Shown: one piece after another, positions 56,435 to 64,000 of the stretch
How positions within the stretch are numbered: position 1 is the first letter of the stretch
How the letters are laid out: every line of letters begins with the position of its first letter
Assembly: GCA_030063045.1 (NCBI GenBank)
Contig: JAQSEB010000098.1
Span: forward strand, 1 to 64,000
DNA: 64,000 nucleotides
Source: Pratylenchus scribneri
Lineage: Eukaryota > Nematoda > Chromadorea > Rhabditida > Pratylenchidae
Direction of reading: 5' to 3'
Program-made: the position numbers and the translations under genes
The notes under the pieces: generated by a model
What the model saw: only the letters and a program-made list of their open reading frames with translations
Told to the model about the DNA's origin: nothing
The model's database searches: none

Positions 56435-57202
56435 TTTGGACTAAATTTTTACCCCTTTTTCCTCAAAATTTCACTTTTAGTGAGTGATAACCCTGCCATT
56501 GTTGAACGAAAGTTCCAGCTCCTTGTGGAGGAGACGAATTCTAATCGTCACAAACCTGGGCAAAACTGCAACTGCCGCTTTTGTGCCTTTGTTGACGAAG
56601 TGGATCAAAGGAAAAAGAGGCGCAAAGAATTAGAGGAGGAGGGTCCATCACAACCGCCCGACGCAAAGAAGCAGTATAGAATTTATCATTTTTTAAAAGC
56701 TTTTGATCACCTTGAATATTTTAGCCGCAATTGGCAAGCAAATCCAGTTGATCTGGTGAAACGAGGAGAGGACATTGAAGTATTGTCTAAAAAGGGCTGG
56801 GGGAATCGCTTTGCTGTTACAAATCGAATTCGTTCATACATTCAGGCAGAAATTGGCAAACCTCAAAAACCGGAGAAACCCGCCGATAGAATCATCCGAA
56901 ACTCTCTTGGACTTGGCCGACAGCGAGTAACAAAGCCGATTGATCCAACTGATCCCTTGGGTCTTGACGAAATTTCTCCAGAGCCGGTCATCACACCACC
57001 ACCAATTGTGCCGGCCCCCAAGGTACTGAAAAGAGAAATTTTCAGTATTAATTTATTAGTTAAGTCGAACAAAGCTGAGGCAAATCGCGGAGGGCAGTCG
57101 AGTGAAATTTCCGCGTCCTCGTCGGCAAAACTGAAGGAGGAGCAACTTGTGCGTTATAAGAAAGCCTTCTCAAAGATTGCCAAAATCATCGACACACTTT
57201 AA
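56435..57202 (+). CDS. Retroelement ORF upstream of gag; open 255 codons without any ATG; unknown protein
   Basis: The frame is open from 56435 (after TAG) to TAA at 57200-57202 and contains no Met codon. A strong splice acceptor, TTTCACTTTTAG, ends at 56480, followed by TG AGT GAT AAC. If the upstream exon ends in A, the junction makes AUG and the protein would begin Met-Ser-Asp-Asn-Pro (240 aa). A suitable donor is CAACAA/GTGAAT at 56137/56138. Visible features: a small Cys cluster (CNCRFC), a basic run (RKKRRKE), an aromatic-rich central helix region (HFLKAFDHLEYFSRNW), a Pro-rich stretch (PVITPPPIVPAP) and a basic C-terminal helix. No known domain. By position it is an accessory protein of the Bel/Pao element; a captured host exon is the alternative. 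GTG at 56480 as a non-AUG start is a third option. Confidence 0.6.
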   Translation, partial: FGLNFYPFFLKISLLVSDNPAIVERKFQLLVEETNSNRHKPGQNCNCRFCAFVDEVDQRKKRRKELEEEGPSQPPDAKKQYRIYHFLKAFDHLEYFSRNWQANPVDLVKRGEDIEVLSKKGWGNRFAVTNRIRSYIQAEIGKPQKPEKPADRIIRNSLGLGRQRVTKPIDPTDPLGLDEISPEPVITPPPIVPAPKVLKREIFSINLLVKSNKAEANRGGQSSEISASSSAKLKEEQLVRYKKAFSKIAKIIDTL

Positions 57203-57431
57203 GGGAGCTTGTGATTGGTTCTGTCTTGCATTGATTGCCATTCTCCTCCTCACATTTTGGATTTTGTAAACTGAAAAAGAGGAAAAAACAAGACACAAGC
57301 AACAATTAATTGATAAACTTATCTAATTGAAATTGCCATACACATTTTTGACATAATAACATTCCATATATACATTTCATAGCTCTGAAAAGATAAAATT
57401 GTTTATTGGGGCTATTTGAAACTGAAAAAAA

Positions 57432-60400
57432 ATGTCAGGACCATTGCGTCAAATTATTACCCCCACTAGCACCAGATTAAGCACTTATCTTACAGAAGCG
57501 GAAAATTTACCGGAAAATCGGAACATGAGTCAAGTAAAGAGATTATTAAACAAAATTAATAGATCAGTAAATTTTCTGGACTGTAAAAACTTTGAATGGT
57601 CCGAAATTATGTCCTCTATGACAGGTGAAGCTAGGACCTTAGAAATGCAAGAATACACTAATTTTTTGGCAACTAACAATTTTATTGATCTAATAGATCG
57701 TGGTAAGGTTCAGGCAGTTGAGTTAGAAAATTGGATTGAGGAGAACTTACCTACAACGAATGGAACTAAAATTAGGTTACCTCAACTTTCATTGCCAACA
57801 TTTGATGGGAAAATGGCGAATTGGGAGCAATTTTGGTCTGCATTCCAAGCAGCAATTGATGATGATTTATCTATCCCTGACGTTCAAAAAATGGCTTATT
57901 TGATTAGTTGCCTGAAAGGAGATGCCGAAAGGGAACTTAAGGGATATAATGTGATTGGGACAAACTATACTCATGCAGTAAACCATTTAAAAAACCGATT
58001 TGGGAATAAAGAATCAATTAAATCCGCATTATTTGGGGACTTGAGGAAAATTTCATTTGTTAGCCAAAAAACCCCGGACATAAGGAAAATGTTAACAGAA
58101 ATAAACCGAATTTTGAATCAACTAAAAGCATCTGGAGAAGAAATAAATAATAAAGCCACAGAAGAACTAATCCAACAGAAATTCCCTGGTTGGATACTAC
58201 TGGATATTATAACGCAAAAAAAGGGTATTACTGAGTTTAATACAGAAAAACTCATCATTTTAATAGATGAAATTTTAACCCAAAGAGAAACTGTCTGGGA
58301 ATTAACCAAAAATTTCAAAAATACCAAATTTCAAAAGAATGAGCAAACCTTGATTGGAGAAAACAGTGAATCCAAAAATCAAAAAATTCACACAGATGGT
58401 AAATCTCGCCTTCCATGCGTTTTTTGTTCGGGAACTAATCATACTTCCAATCGATGTTTAAAATACAAAAATAAAGACATGAGAATTAAACGTTTATTTG
58501 AGCTAAAAAAATGTATGAAATGCTTTAAAGAGGGACATATATCCAAAAACTGTACTCAGAAAATTGAATGTAAAAAATGCAAGGGACCTCATTTTATAGC
58601 GGTTTGTGCAAAAATCAATCATGAGGAAATGAATAAAATGGGAAATTCAAGTGGGGGAAAACAAAATTTTACTCAAATTAAAGATAAAGAACCCTGGAGA
58701 AAAGGGACAGCTAATTGCGCTGAAGAAGAAAATAATCCGGAACAAAATGATGAAAATACTCAGGAATCACTATTCCTAGAGGATGAGGCATTCGTAGTAG
58801 ACGAGGAAGTCATCTTATCAGAGGGGAAAAATAAAGTTGTATTAATGAGCAATACTCACGAATTTAAAAATGGAATGTATGGTAATGGTGAAGAAGGGAC
58901 AACCTTATATGATCCCGGATCCACATCAAATTATATCACCAATTCATTGGCAAGAAAGTTAAAATTAACAATTTTGAAAAGGGAAAATACAAGAGTTACT
59001 GGATATGGGGGAAGTCAATCCTCCTTCCAATCAGGTATTGTAAAAGTATATGTAAAAGGAGTTGATGAAAATTATTACCCGCTTTTATGCAAAACATCAC
59101 CCGCTCTTGAAAAAATGCTCATAACTGTGACTTATGTTACTGATGAAAGAATTCCCAGAGTAAAAACACGGAAAGTCAAACCTGACCTCATGTTAGGGGT
59201 TATCGATTTCTGGCGTGTATTTGAGCGCAAAAAGAGATTATCTCCAAGAACATACCGAATATTTACTAAATTGGGTGCTTTTGACTGTGGTGAAATGAAA
59301 ATTGATAAACTAATCACTTCTTATGCTTATGTAATGGAAGATGAATATGAAATTGGGGGAAAGAATCCTAAGGATATATCCTATCCTGGGAATTTCTGGG
59401 ATTTGGAAATTTTGGGTATTAAAGAAAATCCGAATACTACTCGAATAGATGAAGAGGATGAAGCCATGAAACAATTTGAGAACAATTTAAGACAATTAAA
59501 TGATGGTAGATATGAGGTCGCATGGCCATGGAAAAATGGAATACCGAAATTATCATCAAATTTTGGGAAAACATACGGTAGATTTATAAATTTATATGGA
59601 AAACACGGTACTAAAATTATGGAAAAGTGCGAACAAATAATAAATGAGCAATTATCATTGGGAATGGTAGAAGATGCCCCTTTTGAAACTGGGGAATTGT
59701 GCCATTATATTCCATTCCAAGTAATTTTGAAAGAAAGTTCTTCATTTACTAAGGCTCGAATGGTGTTCGATCCATCAGCCAGGACCAGAGAAGGACTATC
59801 GTTGAATCAACAATTATTAACCGGACCAAATTTACTGCCTAAATTGGCTGGAGTTTTACTCCGCATCAGAACCTACTCATTATTATTAATATGCGACATA
59901 GAGAAAGCATTTTTACAGATTGCACTGAGGGAAGCCGATAGGGATGCCACAAGATTCCTTTGGGTTTTTGATATAAATAAACCGCCAAAAGGGAATAATT
60001 TGAGAATCTTGAGATTCTCTAGAGTTCCATTTGGTTTCGTTTCATCACCTTTTTTACTCATTGCCACGGTTATTCATCATTTAAGGAAGTTTGATACTCC
60101 ATTAACCAGAGAACTCATCAAAAATTTATATATGGATAATATGGCTAGTAAAGCCAATACAGTGGAAGAAGCGATAGAGAACTATCATAAAATCAAAGAT
60201 ATTTTCAGTAAAGCAAAAATGAACGTTCGTGAATTTATATCTAACTCTAAGAAAGTGAATGATAATATTCCTGAAAAGGACCAGCATCCGGGGATCAAGG
60301 GAGGATTAATTAAATTATTGGGTGTTCATTGGAGTCCCAATGAAGACACACTACTGATTAAATTGCCTACTATCCCAAAAGCAGAAATTATTAGTAAAAG

Positions 60401-63400
60401 GAATTTGTTGGCATATATTCATAGTGTTTTTGATCCTCATGGGTTATTATCACCAGTAACAGTTTCAGCTAAATTATTATATCAGAAAGTTTGTAATAGA
60501 AAAGTTAAATGGGAAGATAAATTAAACGAAGAAGAAATGCAAAATTGGGATAAAATAAGTAAAACTTGGGATAACTGCCATTATTCATTCCCTAGAAATA
60601 TTGATTATGGAGGAAAAAAAGATTTGCATTGTTTTGTAGATGCTTCTATGAATTGTTATGCGGCAGTAATCTATCTTCGTTCTCAAATTGACAGCGATTT
60701 TATTAAATCGCATTTAATCTTTTCAAAAAATAGAATAAAACCACTTGATAAAAATTTAACTATTCCACGTTTGGAATTATTAGCTGCAGTTATCGGATTT
60801 AGAGTCGTAAAATTTGTACAACAAGAACTCAAATTGGATATTGAAAATATCACTATTTGGTCAGACAGTCAAATTGCATTATACTGGATTGGTACTCCTT
60901 ATAATGATAAAAAATTTGAGAATAATAAATTTGTAAAAAATCGATTGATGGAAATTCAAGCAGATAAGAATATAATATTTCGATATGTACCTACCAAGCA
61001 AAATCCAGCAGATATTTCTTGTAGAGGCTGTGAAACTATGGAACTCAGAACTAATAGCCTATGGTGGTTTGGACCTAAATGGCTTAAACAAGATTATTCC
61101 TATTGGCCAGCCATTATTCAAATTGAGCCGAAAGAGGAAACTAATGAGGAAGAGGATATCCAGATTCATCAAAACGGTGAAGAGGATTCCTTTATCACTG
61201 AGTTAAACTTTGAAAATTCTACCATTGACCCTTCTCGTTTTAGCTCATTTTGGAGATTGCTCTATACATTAATGTTTGTACTTAGATTTTGTAAAATGGT
61301 TGTTTGGAGAAAATGTTCTAAATTGCCTCCAGAAATAGAAAAATTAAACAAAATTACGGCGGGAGAAACAAATACTTTAATAAAAGCAAATGATGAATTC
61401 AAAATAGGAAAACCATTCACTGCATCAGATATAGAAATAGCTGAAAAGATACTAATCAAAGAAGCTCAAAATCGCAATCCGTTGACAGAACAAAAGAAAA
61501 AAGAATTACAAATATATGGTGATGAATTCGGAATATTAAGATGTAGGAGTAGATTACAAAACAATACATATTCTTTTGACTTTACAAATCCAATATATCT
61601 GCCATATAATGATCCATTCACTAAACTTTTAATATTAAAAATACATAACTTATTATTGCATGGATCGGCCTCATTAGTGCATTCATCACTCAAAAATAGA
61701 TTTTATCTGGAAAGAGCTAGAAGCACAATAAAAAAGACACTCAAAGAATGCAAAGGGAATTGTAGAGAATTTAGAAAATATCAGCTTGAAAAAATGCCAC
61801 CATATCCGAATTATAGGTTGGAAAAAGCTATAGTATTCGAATATACTGGACTTGATTTTATGGGACCAATTAACATGAAAAGAAATGGAGAACTCATTAA
61901 GGGATGGATATTATTATTGACATGTCTTGTCAGTAGATGTGTTCATCTTGAAATTGTAACGGACATGACCACCACTTCATTTCTAAATGCTTTCAGAATG
62001 TTCGTTGCAAGACGGACAAAGCCGAAAATTATTGTATCAGATAATGGAGCCCAATTCCGTTTGGGAAAGAAAGTCTTAGACTTATTATGGAAAAATCTAC
62101 CGAACGATGAAAGTATTACAACATATATGGCTAATGAGGGCATAAACTGGAAATTTAATACGCCACTTGCACCGTGGCAAGGGGGAATTTTTGAGAGGAT
62201 TAATGGACTTATAAAAAATTGTTGCAGAAAAGCATTAGGGAGAAAAATTTTGCAGGAAGATGACTTTAGAGTATTTATTTGTGAAGTTGAAGCAGTACTC
62301 AATTGTCGACCAATTATTCCAGTTACAGATGATTTGGATTCATTCGTTTTAAGACCGATCGATTTTATCTATCCAGGAGCAATGCCCGGATTACCCAACC
62401 ACAATAATCCAGAAGATGATGACACATATTTGCCCAAAAATGCAGAAAGTGCAGAAAAACTTTTAGAAATCTGGAATAAAAAATCGACTACTATTAATAA
62501 ATTTTGGGACATTTGGGCAGTCGAATATCTAAATATTTTAAGAGAACGTACTCAATTTCATAGACAAAATAATAAAAATTTAATTAAAGCTTTACCAAAA
62601 ATTAATGAAATTGTAATGATTCAAGAAGATGATATGGTGAAAGGGACATGGAAAATTGGCAAAATTGTTGAAATTATTTCACCGAGAAGAATAGCTGTAA
62701 AATTGCCAAATGGCAATATCGTTCACAGACCTCCCTCTCTCCTTTATTCACTAGAAGTTCCGAGAGAAGCAGATATACAGGCATACGAAGAAGCAGATAT
62801 ACAAATAAGTGAAGAGGCAAATATTGCTACAAGAAAAACTAAGCTGAGGGGGAAGAACGTGCAAAAAGCACGTAATAGTCATTCGAATTCGAAAAAATTA
62901 AAATATGTTAATAATCCGCGAAAAAATTGCTTAACGTGTGGTAAAACTCATTTGAAAAAATTAAAGAGATTTAATCCCTTTGTAATTTGTCTAATGAGCC
63001 TTTGTTTTATCATATCCAATGTATTTGGGCAGAATCCAATGCTTTGTCCATCCACTGATTCCAGCCAATATTGGAGAATAGAAGATGAAATGTTGCCCTG
63101 TGCTAATTTTACAATCGATCCTCCATTACCAACTGTCCACACATTTGATATATATGAACCAAATTTGGACTTAATTAGCTTAGAAGCAGCTCATTGCTCA
63201 ATAATTGAGGAAATTGTTCATTATAAAACAGACTTAGTAAATATTCCGCACTCTCATTACGAGTATAAAAATAAATCAGTCACTCAAGAAGAGTGTAATA
63301 GAATGCGGAAATTAAATAGATGTTCTGAAGGAATTTTGAGGGGAGAATATAATAATAAGAGAACCCAAAATCAACCAGAAGTAGATTTCACTTATTGGGA

Positions 63401-64000
63401 AATTGGATATAAAAATGCATCAATAACTAACTGTTTTTATACGAAATCATTTATATATGTAAAACCAGGCAGCAAAATTCTATCTTCACCTTTAAGTGAA
63501 ATTAGTCATTGCAATTATCAATTAGGTACATGTACTCTAAAGGATGAATCCATATTGATTTGGGACGTAGATAATAAAGATGAAAGATTATGTAAATTAA
63601 GAAAGATAGCGAAGTGGACTGGGACATTTATGGGTGATATATGGCTTGCTGAAAATAATATTTTCGCTCTCTCTTTTACTTCAAGTATCCAAGAAATTAA
63701 TGATTGTGATAATAAATTTATTATCACTAGTCAAGATTATGCTGTTCCAAAAATACAATATGAAATGATTAAGATAAAAATTAAAAGAAGACTCAAACGA
63801 ACAATTACAGAACCACAGGATGGGATGGTTAAAGGAAGCCAATTAGCTGCAGAATTAACAGCAAATCAAGTTTTGTCCACCAATACCACAAGACGAGCAT
63901 TCAATCACATAGCAGCATTAATTTGTTCCAAAGGAGGGAATGAAATAATTGGAAAAACATTCGGAGGGATGGATCCAACTACTTTAGCACGAATCACATT
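57432..64000 (+). mobile_element. Bel/Pao retroelement polyprotein: Gag, protease, RT, RNase H, integrase, envelope-like; runs off the window
   Basis: One frame of at least 2189 codons from ATG 57432, with no stop seen. Order: Gag of DUF1759 type (LPTFDGKMANWEQFWSAFQA, residues about 116-196); three zinc knuckles (58414-58608: CX2CX4HX4C twice, then CX2CX3HX4C); aspartic protease of DUF1758 type, but with Asp-Pro-Gly at the active site (near 58911); RT (CDIEKAFLQ near 59891; catalytic box Tyr-Met-Asp-Asn near 60130); RNase H-like (Asp near 60627, WSDSQIALYW near 60858); H2C2 zinc site (near 61660-61770); integrase core D1475, D1537, E1588; DUF5641-like tail (62500-62757). From about 62930 an envelope-like part follows in the same frame: a hydrophobic leader (about 62985-63035), a Cys-containing ectodomain and a dibasic RRLKR-type cleavage site (63786-63800). 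The rest, including any membrane anchor and the 3' LTR, is outside. The intact frame suggests a recent insertion. Confidence 0.93.

Overview
The window reads as nuclear DNA of a nematode. It is AT-rich, genes are split by many short GT-AG introns with T-rich acceptors ending TTTCAG or TTTTAG, and the gene content is nematode-typical: serpentine chemoreceptors, paramyosin, a CYSL-type cysteine synthase and an OAC-type acyltransferase. Genus cannot be told from sequence alone.

Layout, left to right. 773-3304: 3' part of an Sre-like chemoreceptor gene with a stop codon in an 18-nt microexon. 3622-5514: 46-bp minisatellite. 5902-7094 (minus): compact three-exon gene for a single Ig-domain protein. 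7.1-14.4 kb: gene-poor, with several small elements and a near-perfect 927-bp palindrome (13312-14238). 14470-20297: a 20-exon gene whose product joins a cysteine-rich CXC (tesmin/TSO1-like) block to an AID/APOBEC-type cytidine deaminase domain. 22877-24951 and 26703-29542: tandem paralogous 7TM receptor genes (Srd-like), with a decayed third last exon at 43519. 32.88-33.92 kb: 23-bp minisatellite with higher-order structure. 34814-41983: complete paramyosin gene (unc-15), 19 exons, 881 aa. 46422-49477 (minus): complete cysteine synthase gene, 11 exons, 349 aa. 52303-54626: partial acyltransferase-3 gene. From about 55.6 kb to the right edge: the 5' part of a Bel/Pao LTR retroelement with one uninterrupted reading frame of at least 2189 codons (Gag, protease, RT, RNase H, integrase, then an envelope-like region). 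An extra open frame lies between the LTR and gag.

The spaces and introns are packed with small inverted-repeat elements. I distinguish hAT-like MITEs (CAGRGNTG-like ends, 8-bp target duplications where visible), each with its own short subterminal word repeated many times, and several hairpin families that share a GACGCRTCGA core.

The two strongest leads are (i) the CXC-AID/APOBEC fusion, in which the full H-V-E-x28-P-C-x4-C zinc motif is readable across a splice junction, and (ii) the retroelement leader. From 55865 to 57431 the plus strand has no ATG in any frame, although a 256-codon open frame lies inside it. A strong splice acceptor at 56479-56480 is followed by TG, so an AUG could be made by splicing to any upstream exon ending in A.

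Exon coordinates below were read by eye from splice consensus and reading-frame continuity. For the deaminase, paramyosin, cysteine synthase, Ig and both Srd-like genes the exon lengths sum to a multiple of three, which supports the models. No tRNA, rRNA or CRISPR locus was recognised.
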